DNA of 64,000 nucleotides from JACKIP01 sp963710165 (GTDB lineage Bacteria; Pseudomonadota; Alphaproteobacteria; Micavibrionales; Micavibrionaceae). The translations under genes were made by a program, and so were the position numbers. Under the pieces are notes generated by a model. The model worked only from the letters and a program-made list of their open reading frames with translations. It did not search any database and was not told the origin of the DNA. The stretch is taken from contig CAVPYZ010000004.1 of the NCBI GenBank assembly GCA_963710165.1, forward strand, positions 372,001 through 436,000, in the 5' to 3' direction. Shown piece after piece: positions 54,034 to 62,551 of this stretch (positions are counted from its first letter, which is position 1; every line of letters begins with the position of its first letter).

Positions 54034-54908
54034 TCTGCTTCCTCCACCAGATCAAGAAGATATTGCCCATATCCGTTCTTCTTCATAGATTGTCCGATGT
54101 CTTTAAGTGTTTCTTTTGTCATCCATTCGTTACAAAATGCAATTTCTTCAAGGCAGGCAATTTTAAAACCCTGTCGTTTTTCAATAGTCTCAATAAACAT
54201 ACCGGCATCCAACAGGCTTTGGTGTGTCCCAGTATCAAGCCAGGCGTTACCACGACCCAAACGCTCAACATTCAGATCGCCGCGTTCCATATAAGCTTGG
54301 TTGATACTGGTAATTTCCAGTTCGCCGCGTTCGGAGGGTTTAACGTTTTTTGCAATATTTACAACGTCATTATCATAGAAATACAAACCTGTTACGGCGT
54401 AACGTGATTTTGGTTTTGCAGGCTTCTCTTCGATTGAAATAGCTTTATAATTTCTATCGAATTCCACAACCCCAAATGCGCTGGCATCTTTGACCTGATA
54501 TCCGAAAATAGTCGCGCCGGTTTTTCTGTCTGCCGCGACTTTTAGACGCGGTGAAAAGTTGGAGCCGTAGAAGATGTTATCGCCTAAAACCAGACAGACA
54601 TTATCATCGCCAATAAAATCTTCACCGATTATAAACGCTTGTGCCAAGCCATCGGGGGAGGGTTGCGCGGCATATTCAATATTAATTCCTAATCGCTCCC
54701 CATCGCCTAACAAATTTTGGAAGGAAATTTGGTCTTGCGGTGTTGTAATAACCAGAACATCGCGAATACCTGCCAGCATCAAGACAGAGAGAGGATAGTA
54801 AATCATTGGCTTGTCATAGACAGGTAATAACTGTTTTGACATTCCGTATGTGATCGGATGAAGGCGGCTTCCTGTTCCGCCAGCCAGAATAATTCCTTTG
54901 GTTGCCAT
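54030..54908 (-). CDS. rfbA: Glucose-1-phosphate thymidylyltransferase
   Basis: Makes dTDP-glucose from dTTP and glucose 1-phosphate. GIILAGGTGSRLHPITYGMSK nucleotide loop at 5-24, YDKPMIYYPLS, LVLGDNIFYG metal site, TGLYFYDNDV and AWLDTGTHQSLLDA. 292 residues, normal. Middle gene of the operon with rfbB upstream and the aminotransferase downstream, both with overlapping ends. Confidence 0.96.
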   Translation of the reverse strand: MATKGIILAGGTGSRLHPITYGMSKQLLPVYDKPMIYYPLSVLMLAGIRDVLVITTPQDQISFQNLLGDGERLGINIEYAAQPSPDGLAQAFIIGEDFIGDDNVCLVLGDNIFYGSNFSPRLKVAADRKTGATIFGYQVKDASAFGVVEFDRNYKAISIEEKPAKPKSRYAVTGLYFYDNDVVNIAKNVKPSERGELEITSINQAYMERGDLNVERLGRGNAWLDTGTHQSLLDAGMFIETIEKRQGFKIACLEEIAFCNEWMTKETLKDIGQSMKKNGYGQYLLDLVEEAE

Positions 54909-55987
54909 TATTCAGCGCCCCCTATGCGTTGCATTTGATAGGCGCCGTTTAAAACGCGCTGCCACCACTCTTTATTATTCAAATACCATTCAACTGTTTC
55001 GCGGATACCTGTTTCAAAAGTTTGATCAGGCGTCCAGCCCAGCTCGCGCTCTATTTTACTTGCGTCTATGGCATAACGCTTATCATGACCGGGGCGATCT
55101 TTTACAAAGGTAATAAGATCTTCGTAATTTTTCAGGCCATCGGTTTTATGATCTGCTGCAAGTTCTTCCAGAATCGAACAAATTGTTTTCACAACTTCAA
55201 GATTTGTTTTTTCGTTGTGTCCACCAATATTATAGGTCTCACCTATAACGCCTTCTGTTACAACCTTATAAAGGGCTTTTGCATGATCCTCGACATACAG
55301 CCAGTCACGTATTTGCGACCCATCTCCGTAAATTGGCAAGGGCTTGCCCGCCAAGGCGTTCAAAATGATGTGTGGGATTAATTTCTCAGGGAAGTGATAC
55401 GGGCCATAGTTATTCGAACAATTTGTTAAAAGAACAGGCAGGCCATATGTTCTGCCCCATGCACGTACCAAATGGTCGGACCCTGCTTTACTGGCAGAGT
55501 AAGGAGAGCTGGGAGCATAAGATGTGTCTTCATGAAACAGGCTGCCATCATTTTCCAGGTCGCCGTAAACTTCATCAGTTGAAATATGGTGGAATCTGAA
55601 TTTAAAATCTGCGTTAGTAGCGCGCTTTTCCTGCCAGTAATTCTTTGAGATATCTAACAGGTTGAATGTACCAAATATATTAGTTTGTATAAAATCTGCA
55701 GGCGCATCTATGGAGCGATCAACATGAGACTCTGCCGCTAGATGCATGATTGCATCCGGTTGAAATTCGTTGAAGACGCTTTTGACGGCTTCTTTATCGC
55801 AAATATCAATTTGTTTGAAATGATATCGCGGATTATCGGCGACCCCTTCGATAGAATGGAGGTTTCCTGCGTAAGTCAGCTTATCAATATTAACGACAGT
55901 ATCTTGAGTATTTTCAATGAGATGTCTTACAACCGCGGATCCGATAAAGCCTGCGCCGCCTGTGACAATTATACATTTCTTAATCAT
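54908..55987 (-). CDS. rfbB: dTDP-glucose 4,6-dehydratase
   Basis: Converts dTDP-glucose to dTDP-4-keto-6-deoxyglucose. Rossmann TGGAGFIGSAVVRHL at residues 8-22, HLAAESHVDRSI, HISTDEVYGDL with the active-site DE pair, YSASKAGSDHLVRAW with catalytic Tyr-Lys, NCSNNYGPYHFPEKLIP. 359 residues when started at ATG 55987 (IKKCIIVTGG); the frame continues upstream to 56083 but the extra 32 residues are unlike the family. Its start faces the topoisomerase gene. Confidence 0.95.
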   Translation of the reverse strand: MIKKCIIVTGGAGFIGSAVVRHLIENTQDTVVNIDKLTYAGNLHSIEGVADNPRYHFKQIDICDKEAVKSVFNEFQPDAIMHLAAESHVDRSIDAPADFIQTNIFGTFNLLDISKNYWQEKRATNADFKFRFHHISTDEVYGDLENDGSLFHEDTSYAPSSPYSASKAGSDHLVRAWGRTYGLPVLLTNCSNNYGPYHFPEKLIPHIILNALAGKPLPIYGDGSQIRDWLYVEDHAKALYKVVTEGVIGETYNIGGHNEKTNLEVVKTICSILEELAADHKTDGLKNYEDLITFVKDRPGHDKRYAIDASKIERELGWTPDQTFETGIRETVEWYLNNKEWWQRVLNGAYQMQRIGGAE

Positions 55988-56099
55988 GATGGCTTTGTAG
56001 GTTAGATTGAAGAAAGTGTCAATTAAATACATAATGTTGTATTTCATGATCAAGATGACGCATACGGAACTTACATATCCCAAACATCGTTAATCCAAT

Positions 56100-57155
56100 A
56101 TGGGGATTTTGCATGAGAATAATATATCCGAAAATGTTCTGAAAGGTGTTCATCTAAAATACGTTTATGAAGAGCCGCCCGGTTATACACGTATTCGCAG
56201 AGGGAAAGGGTTCTCTTATGTTGATGATTCCCTAAAACCATTAAAAAATCCGCAGGATAAAGAGCGTTTGATCGGGCTTGCCATACCTCCCTCTTATGAA
56301 CAGGTGTGGTATTGCCCCCTTGCTGACGGACATTTGCAGGCTACGGGCTATGATTCAAATAATAACAAACAATATTTTTATCATGAGAACTGGGAGTATT
56401 TGCGTACCCAAACAAAGTTTCAGAATATGCAGGCCTTCGGTGTTGTTTTACCAAAATTCAGGCGTAAAGTTTCTGCAGGCTTGCGTGAGATAGAAAGCGA
56501 TAAGGAAACAGTTTTGGCAGCCATGGGACGTATTCTGGATAAGACCGGAATGCGCATCGGCAGTGAAAGTGCGACCGCAAAAAACAAAACGCATGGTTTG
56601 ACAACGCTTAACGAAGCGCATGTAGAAACCGAGCAAAGCAAGATAGAGTTTCAATTTACGGGTAAAGGCGGCGTTGATATTGAACGCAGTTTTAGTGATG
56701 CCAAATTGGTTCAAGCGATAGAGCAATGTGAAGATATACCGGGGCAGCGTTTATTTGAATATATTGATGCGAAAGGTGATATTTACAAAGTTGGATCATC
56801 ACAAGTTAATCAATATATTAAAGATATAATCGGTGATGATTTTTCCGCAAAAGATTTTAGAACGTGGAATTTTAGTTGTCTGTTTTTAGAGGCTGCGCTT
56901 CGTCAACGTAAACGCGAAGAAAAAATCACCATTAAAGGAATTTTGGAAGATATATCCGCGCTTACAGGAAATACGCCGTCTGTTTTACAATCCAGTTATG
57001 TGCATCCGGGTTTGATTGAAATTGTTAAAAATGAAGAATGGGATTTAATTAATCAAAGAACAGCAGACATAAGTTTACTACGTCAAACCGAAGCTGTTTT
57101 TCTAAATTACCTCGACACATCACATGCACGTGATATCCTAATGCCTCCACTTTAA
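56100..57155 (+). CDS. Type IB DNA topoisomerase (poxvirus-like)
   Basis: Relaxes supercoils through a 3'-phosphotyrosine. 351 residues: N-terminal domain with GYTRIRRGKGFSYVD and AIPPSYEQVWYCP, TGYDSNNNKQYFYH; catalytic domain with MRIGSESATAKNKTHGLTTL (first Arg), KDFRTWNFSCLFLEAAL (second Arg) and SSYVHPGLIEI with Tyr300. The canonical YARDxKHxxWR-like element is slightly altered (YFYHENWEYLR). First gene of a three-gene run with the ATP-grasp and amidotransferase-like genes; intergenic gaps are 10 and 5 bases. Confidence 0.9.
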   Translation: MGILHENNISENVLKGVHLKYVYEEPPGYTRIRRGKGFSYVDDSLKPLKNPQDKERLIGLAIPPSYEQVWYCPLADGHLQATGYDSNNNKQYFYHENWEYLRTQTKFQNMQAFGVVLPKFRRKVSAGLREIESDKETVLAAMGRILDKTGMRIGSESATAKNKTHGLTTLNEAHVETEQSKIEFQFTGKGGVDIERSFSDAKLVQAIEQCEDIPGQRLFEYIDAKGDIYKVGSSQVNQYIKDIIGDDFSAKDFRTWNFSCLFLEAALRQRKREEKITIKGILEDISALTGNTPSVLQSSYVHPGLIEIVKNEEWDLINQRTADISLLRQTEAVFLNYLDTSHARDILMPPL

Positions 57156-57165
57156 AAGGCTATTT

Positions 57166-58485
57166 ATGAAATCTATTCCTGTTAATGCACGTGTTATTAT
57201 TACCTATGCCCGCAGTCTCATGTCGTTATCAGCGGCAAAGTCGCTCTCCAGTCGTGGTATTGAAATTATTGGCTGTGATGATGTCGACATGACGGTGTTG
57301 CATTTTTCCAAAACCACGTCAGATTATTTTGTGCATGAGCCGTATGAAGACGATGTCGATGCGTATCTGCATTCCATGAAGCAGCATATAAATGACTTTC
57401 GTCCGGCGGATAATCGCCCTTATATTCTGATTCCCATGTTTCGCGATGCCAAGATTTTATCAAAACATAAAGATGAATTTGAAGGCATGATCGATATAGC
57501 CGTGCCAGAATTTTCCGCAATAGAACAAGTCACACCCAAAGATAACTTTGCGAGAAGCTGTCAAACATATGATGTCTGCTCCCCACAAACGATCATATTG
57601 GAGGACGATACTAATCTGGATGATGTTGAACAGACATTGGAGTATCCGATTCTTATTAAGCCAATTGATGCGGTCGGCGGGCGGGGAATTTCAAAAGTGA
57701 ATGATCGAGCGGAACTGGACGCCGCTGTTAAGAAAAGCGTTGAATCTTTTAATACGTACCCTTTGTTACAGGAGGTTATTGACGGAGAAGATTATTGTGT
57801 TGCTGTAATTTGCGATGAAGGTCAGATTATTCAGGCCATGGCATATAAAAATCTGCATACCTATCCCAAAGAAGCGGGGGCAGGTGTTATGCGCGAGACA
57901 ATTGATGTTGAGCCGTTTATGAAAGCATCACAAACCCTGATGCAGGCGCTAAAATGGCATGGCATTGCAGAGATTGATTTCCGCTGGACTGGTAACGCCG
58001 AGGATGATGCCTATATGATTGAAGTCAATCCGCGGTTCTGGATGGGGCTCTTCCATTCTGTTGATTCCGGTGCGGACTTTCCTTGGATGCTGTATCAACT
58101 GGTTCTCAATGATGAAATTACCGATATAAATGATGTTATCTTGGGGCATAAAACCAAAATTCCTGGTATATGGATGCTGTCCGCCATGCATGATGTGATG
58201 GGTTCGGATTCGTCATTTCAGGCGTTGCAGAATAGTTGGAGTAATATCTGGTCGGCAGATGATCAAAAATTAAAGGATCGTCTTATGCAATTTTCATCCT
58301 CGGTCGGGGATATTTTCTCCTCTGATCAACGGGATGAGATAATCAAACGTAAAAAGGCAGAAGCCGCAGAGGCCAATAGCGAGTTTGATGTTGATGATGA
58401 CCCCCATTTCGGGTTTGGTGTTTTATTTATTTTAAGTTCTTTATTACGTCATGGTAAATTACCACCTGAAATAAAGTACGAATAA
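57166..58485 (+). CDS. ATP-grasp ligase of unknown substrate
   Basis: 439 residues in the ATP-grasp superfamily, which joins a carboxylate to an amine or thiol using ATP. N-terminal ARVIITYARSLMSLSAAKSL pre-ATP-grasp fold, then YPILIKPIDAVGGRGISKV (ATP-binding lysine and glycine loop), LLQEVIDGEDYCVAV, IAEIDFRW and the Mg-binding MIEVNPRFWMGL. Resembles COG3919-type predicted enzymes. The C-terminal 120 residues are not recognised. Lies between the topoisomerase and a C26-type hydrolase and is probably co-translated with them; a ligase plus hydrolase pair suggests a small amide metabolite or a modified peptide. Confidence 0.82.
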   Translation: MKSIPVNARVIITYARSLMSLSAAKSLSSRGIEIIGCDDVDMTVLHFSKTTSDYFVHEPYEDDVDAYLHSMKQHINDFRPADNRPYILIPMFRDAKILSKHKDEFEGMIDIAVPEFSAIEQVTPKDNFARSCQTYDVCSPQTIILEDDTNLDDVEQTLEYPILIKPIDAVGGRGISKVNDRAELDAAVKKSVESFNTYPLLQEVIDGEDYCVAVICDEGQIIQAMAYKNLHTYPKEAGAGVMRETIDVEPFMKASQTLMQALKWHGIAEIDFRWTGNAEDDAYMIEVNPRFWMGLFHSVDSGADFPWMLYQLVLNDEITDINDVILGHKTKIPGIWMLSAMHDVMGSDSSFQALQNSWSNIWSADDQKLKDRLMQFSSSVGDIFSSDQRDEIIKRKKAEAAEANSEFDVDDDPHFGFGVLFILSSLLRHGKLPPEIKYE

Positions 58486-58490
58486 ATAAT

Positions 58491-59177
58491 ATGTCCCAAA
58501 AACCAAAAATCGGTATTACAAAGCCATTTCAAAAAGACCGTTTTGCGTATGCCGCTATCTGGCTAGGTGTAAAAGTGGCTGGCGGGCAACCAGTTAAAAT
58601 TGAACCTGTTGAGGGGTATCAACAACATGATATTCAGGGTCTTATTTTAGGCGGCGGCACAGATGTGTTTCCCGGGCGCTTTAATCAGGTTCCAAAAGAA
58701 GAATATGAATATGACCAAGAACGTGACGAAATGGAAGTCTTTTGGGCGGAGCGCGCAATCGAAGAAAATATTCCCGCATTGGGCATTTGCCGTGGGGCGC
58801 AACTGATGAATATTATGTGCGGTGGTTCACTCCATATGGATGTCTCGCTTGCATATAAAGATGCGATATACCCCAGTGGTTTTTGGAGTGAAGCATTGTA
58901 CCGCAAGAACATTATGATCGAGCAGGGAAGCTTGTTTCATAAGGTTATAGGAAACGTAAATATTGATGTTAATTCCTTACACAAACAATCGATAGATCGG
59001 TTAGGTAAAGATTTGCACATAGATGCCAAAGAAAAGAACGGCGTTATTCAGGCTATTTCCATGCCTGACCATCCCTTCTTTTTGGGTGTTCAATTTCATC
59101 CGGAATTTCTAACCTATAGAAAACAGTTTAGAAATATCTTTCACGCTCTTGTGACCACAGCTAAAGAGCGCGTTTGA
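58491..59177 (+). CDS. Class I glutamine amidotransferase-like / gamma-glutamyl hydrolase (C26)
   Basis: 228 residues of the peptidase C26 type (PuuD-like), which cut gamma-glutamyl amides or supply ammonia. Nucleophile Cys100 in ALGICRGAQLMN, His203 and Glu205 in VQFHPEF, and LILGGGTDVFP near residue 51 for the oxyanion strand. Follows the ATP-grasp gene by five bases. Could release a gamma-linked group added by that ligase or act as its amidotransferase subunit. Confidence 0.85.
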   Translation: MSQKPKIGITKPFQKDRFAYAAIWLGVKVAGGQPVKIEPVEGYQQHDIQGLILGGGTDVFPGRFNQVPKEEYEYDQERDEMEVFWAERAIEENIPALGICRGAQLMNIMCGGSLHMDVSLAYKDAIYPSGFWSEALYRKNIMIEQGSLFHKVIGNVNIDVNSLHKQSIDRLGKDLHIDAKEKNGVIQAISMPDHPFFLGVQFHPEFLTYRKQFRNIFHALVTTAKERV

Positions 59178-59183
59178 TCTATT

Positions 59184-59396
59184 TTATGCTTTCTTGACTT
59201 CGCTGTGTGATTTCAAAACTTCATCACCATCAGACTGTTCAATGAAATAAGCAGGCTCGTCTTCGCTGGCATCGCGTGTGACTTCGTTGCCCTTTATTTT
59301 GCGGGTAATTTTCTGGGTGTAAACTTTTTGGATTTCACCTGTACCAGTGCCATTGCCCCAGTTCCATTTTACTTTGTCGCCTTCATTATATGACAT
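59184..59396 (-). CDS. DUF2945 (HVA1/TUDOR-like) small protein
   Basis: 70 residues: NEGDKVKWNWGNGTGTGEIQ and VTRDASEDEPAYFIEQSDGD, the compact SH3/TUDOR-like pattern of DUF2945, a family known from bacteria and fungi and named for a hypervirulence-associated protein. Function unknown, probably nucleic-acid or protein binding. Seven bases from the convergent amidotransferase stop; same strand as the next small gene, 27 bases away. Confidence 0.85.
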   Translation of the reverse strand: MSYNEGDKVKWNWGNGTGTGEIQKVYTQKITRKIKGNEVTRDASEDEPAYFIEQSDGDEVLKSHSEVKKA

Positions 59397-59422
59397 GTTA
59401 TCGTCCTTTCTTCGTTGTTGTT

Positions 59423-59749
59423 CTAATTATTATCTTCAAATTTTTTCTGAACTTCTTCCGCCCATTCGCGTCCTTCGTCACCGCCCCATAATAGCCACGC
59501 AATATATCCGGCAGAGGGGTCATCTTCATTACCAAAATCATCAGCGTCTTTATCGACTTCATGACGGGCAAAATAGTTGACCATTCTATTGATTGTATCT
59601 TCGGACAGGTTTTCACGGTTTTTCAGATCGCGCGCTCTTGCCACGCCGACATCTGTACCGCCGCGATCATATTGACCGCGTAGATCTAAACCCTTCTCGG
59701 CATTATCTGCAACGTTTTGCGGTGGTTTTGTATTAATATCATCAGACAT
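59423..59749 (-). CDS. Small protein with GYIAWLLWGGD motif
   Basis: 108 residues, acidic and soluble. Reads GVARARDLKNRENLSEDTI, then MVNYFARHEVDKDADDF and AGYIAWLLWGGDEGREWAE. The same pattern (RAR.LKNRE.lS..T..RM..ff.RH...GyIAWLLWGGD.Gr.WA) occurs at the end of some phage head-maturation and XkdF-like proteins and in stand-alone bacterial proteins; function unknown. Encoded upstream of the DUF2945 gene, so the two probably share a transcript. Confidence 0.7.
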   Translation of the reverse strand: MSDDINTKPPQNVADNAEKGLDLRGQYDRGGTDVGVARARDLKNRENLSEDTINRMVNYFARHEVDKDADDFGNEDDPSAGYIAWLLWGGDEGREWAEEVQKKFEDNN

Positions 59750-59856
59750 TTTTTCTCACTTTCTGCGTAACAAACCATATATAATGCAAAAAGTTCCTCA
59801 TCCCGAACAGGGAACAATTCTGTCTATGAGGTGTTATAAAAGAAAAGGAAATTTTT

Positions 59857-61191
59857 ATGTCCCCATCAACTTTCGCCTATCAGGATTATCTGGAGAATTA
59901 TCACCCGCATTCGGATGAATATCACCAAGCCGTCGAAGAGGTGTTTGAGGACGTCGAAAGTTTTTATAATGATCATGACAAATACCACAGCGATAACTTG
60001 CTCGAACGTTTGATGGAGCCTGATCGTATTTTGCGTTTTCGTGTGTGTTGGGAAGATGATGATGGCAATATTCGCGTCAATCGTGGATGGCGTGTGCAAT
60101 TCAATAATATTCTGGGCGCGTACAAAGGCGGATTACGGTTTCACCCAAGCGTCAATGAAAGCGTTTTGAAATTCTTGGGGTTCGAGCAATGTTTTAAAAA
60201 TGCCCTGACGGGGCTGCCCATGGGCGGTGGTAAGGGCGGATCTGATTTTAACCCCAAGGGATTGAGTGACCGCGCCATTATGCGTTTTTGTCACGCTTAC
60301 ATGGACGAGCTATATCGCCATATCGGGCCGGATGTCGATGTACCGGCGGGGGATATTAATGTTGGCGCGCGCGAAATTGGCTATTTATTCGGACGGTACT
60401 TAAAGCTGACAAATAAATGGGAAGGCGTTTTGACAGGGAAATCGCCCACTTTCGGTGGTAGTTGCGGTCGAACAGAGGCTACAGGATACGGCGTTATTTA
60501 TTTTCTGAAAGAGATGTTGGATGCGCATGAAAATAAATTAAAAGGCAAAAAAGTCATTATTTCAGGTGCAGGTAACGTGGCCTTGCATGCGGCAGAAAAA
60601 TGTTTGCAAGAAGAGGCGATAGTTTTAAGTGTATCTGATTCTGGTGGGACACTTTATTTCAAAGACGGATTGACGGAAGATGATTTGAAAAAAATAAAGA
60701 ATATAAAATTGGATCAACATGGATCATTAGAAGATTTTGATGGCGGTGACTTTAAAGCAGACGAAGATCCGTGGAGTATTGAGGAAGCAGATATTGCCCT
60801 ACCATGTGCAACCCAAAACGAAATTGATGAGGATGAAGCAAAAACGCTGATCAAAAATAATATACAAATGATTGCCGAGGGCGCGAATATGCCCCTTACG
60901 GCAAAAGCGCAAAGCATCATTTTGAAAGAAAATATTCCCTATGGCCCCGGTAAGGCCGCCAATGCCGGCGGAGTTGCTGTTTCAGGGTTGGAGCGTTCGC
61001 AAAATGCTTCGCTAGAATCATGGAGCCTTGAAAAAGTGGATAAAGAACTTCAAAGCATTATGAAGAATATCCATGACCGTTGCCAGGAACACGTCGAGAA
61101 AGAAGACGGCGTTATTCCTTACAGAAAAGGCGCTAATATTTATGGCTTTAAAAAGCTGGCAGATACTCTGCTAAGTTACGGCGTAAAATAG
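59857..61191 (+). CDS. gdhA: Glutamate dehydrogenase, NADP type
   Basis: Makes glutamate from 2-oxoglutarate and ammonium. YKGGLRFHPSVNESVLKFLG, LPMGGGKGGSDFNPKG with substrate lysines, VPAGDINVGAREIGYLFG, TGYGVIYFL and GAGNVALHAAEKC for NADP binding. 444 residues, hexameric class. AAAGGAAA ribosome-binding site. Four bases separate its stop from the convergent efflux gene. Confidence 0.96.
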   Translation: MSPSTFAYQDYLENYHPHSDEYHQAVEEVFEDVESFYNDHDKYHSDNLLERLMEPDRILRFRVCWEDDDGNIRVNRGWRVQFNNILGAYKGGLRFHPSVNESVLKFLGFEQCFKNALTGLPMGGGKGGSDFNPKGLSDRAIMRFCHAYMDELYRHIGPDVDVPAGDINVGAREIGYLFGRYLKLTNKWEGVLTGKSPTFGGSCGRTEATGYGVIYFLKEMLDAHENKLKGKKVIISGAGNVALHAAEKCLQEEAIVLSVSDSGGTLYFKDGLTEDDLKKIKNIKLDQHGSLEDFDGGDFKADEDPWSIEEADIALPCATQNEIDEDEAKTLIKNNIQMIAEGANMPLTAKAQSIILKENIPYGPGKAANAGGVAVSGLERSQNASLESWSLEKVDKELQSIMKNIHDRCQEHVEKEDGVIPYRKGANIYGFKKLADTLLSYGVK

Positions 61192-61195
61192 AAAC

Positions 61196-62551
61196 CTAAT
61201 AAATACCCAGTGATTTATAAAGGCGTATCAGGCTTTCTGCTTGTTGCGCTTCGGACGTTACAAGGGCAGAGTCCGCGCCGTTGCGTGTGCGTTGTGCGTC
61301 CAGTAAATCGATAAAAGAAATCTCCCCTTCAGGAAATAAGTCCTGAGATAAATTCAGGGCACGATCCGCGTTTTTAAACGCTTTTTCAAGCGATACGCGT
61401 TGTTCATTCAGACGGGCGTAATCATTCAGCGCTGTCTCAACTTCAACCACAGCTTCCAGTATGGATTTACGATAGGTTTGATAGGCATTCATTTCAACCG
61501 CGCGGGCGGTATCAATCGCCCCTTCAATACGTCCAAAATCAATCAGAGAAACAGCCGTTCCCAGAGTTGCATCCCATATCGTGGTTGAGTCGAACATTGC
61601 CCCCTCCGCAACCCCAAAAAATCCGCTGAGGGTGAATTTGGGAAACAGCTCTGCAACTGCGGCTTTGGAAAGTGAAGTCGTCGCCAAAAATGTCGCTTCT
61701 GCGGAACGGATATCGGGGCGTGCCGACATAATTTCAGCAGGTGTGCCGAGTAACGGGGTGATGTTGGTCGGGATGATTGGTGCGGGTTTCGATAAAAGCG
61801 GGGCAAGCCCCTCTGGCAGGACGCCTGTCAAAACGCTTAATCGTAAACGTGCGTTTTCAGCCAGTCTTTTAAATTCGGGAATAGAGGCACGTGTTGTATT
61901 TACAAGCGTTTCCGAACGCTCAACATCCAGTTGCGGGGCTTCTCCAAATTCTTTTTGTTGTTGAACGAGTTCCAGTGTTTGTTCTTGAAGATCAAGATTT
62001 CGGAGTGCTATTTCAACCTGTTTCTGCGCAGCGCGGTAATCGACGTAACTACGTGCGACATCGGAAATCAGCGTTAATCGTACGTCATGGAAATTGGCTT
62101 CAAAGGCCTTTAGATTCTGGTCAGCGGCGCGGGATGTATTGCGGTTGCGTCCAAAAATATCAAGTTCGAAGGAGGCGTCAAAACCGGCTTCATAAAAATC
62201 ATCTGCGCCGCCAATGCCGTTATCTCGGCGTCCGCCATCCGCTCTTCCGTCAATTTGAGGGAACAGTAAAGACCGCGCTGTGCGTCTTAATCCGCGTGCT
62301 TCTTTGATACGGGACTGCGCAATAATAACATCAGGGCTGCTGAGAAGTGTCAGATCAATGAGGCGATTTAGAACAGGATCATTGAAATTCTCCCACCAGT
62401 TCTGAAGACTTTCAAGATCGCTTTGCGATAAATCGGCGCTGTTCTCCACATTCCATTTTTCAGGATAGGCAGGTTTGTCGTAATCCTTGGCGGAAAGAAT
62501 ACAGCCCGATAGCAAAATCGTTGAGGAGACGAGTAAGGTTAGATGTTTCAT
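61196..62551 (-). CDS. Outer-membrane efflux lipoprotein, NodT/OprM family
   Basis: TolC-type channel of a tripartite pump. Lipobox LLSGC (Cys17), then two OEP repeats: WWENFNDPVLNRLIDLTLL, PQIDGRADGGR, DASFELDIFGR (a hallmark of NodT members) in the first half and LGTAVSLIDFGRIEGAID in the second, with long helices. C-terminus FIDLLDAQRTRNGAD. 451 residues. The start overlaps the stop of the RND gene by four bases (ATGA), so the pump operon is translationally coupled. Confidence 0.93.
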   Translation of the reverse strand: MKHLTLLVSSTILLSGCILSAKDYDKPAYPEKWNVENSADLSQSDLESLQNWWENFNDPVLNRLIDLTLLSSPDVIIAQSRIKEARGLRRTARSLLFPQIDGRADGGRRDNGIGGADDFYEAGFDASFELDIFGRNRNTSRAADQNLKAFEANFHDVRLTLISDVARSYVDYRAAQKQVEIALRNLDLQEQTLELVQQQKEFGEAPQLDVERSETLVNTTRASIPEFKRLAENARLRLSVLTGVLPEGLAPLLSKPAPIIPTNITPLLGTPAEIMSARPDIRSAEATFLATTSLSKAAVAELFPKFTLSGFFGVAEGAMFDSTTIWDATLGTAVSLIDFGRIEGAIDTARAVEMNAYQTYRKSILEAVVEVETALNDYARLNEQRVSLEKAFKNADRALNLSQDLFPEGEISFIDLLDAQRTRNGADSALVTSEAQQAESLIRLYKSLGIY

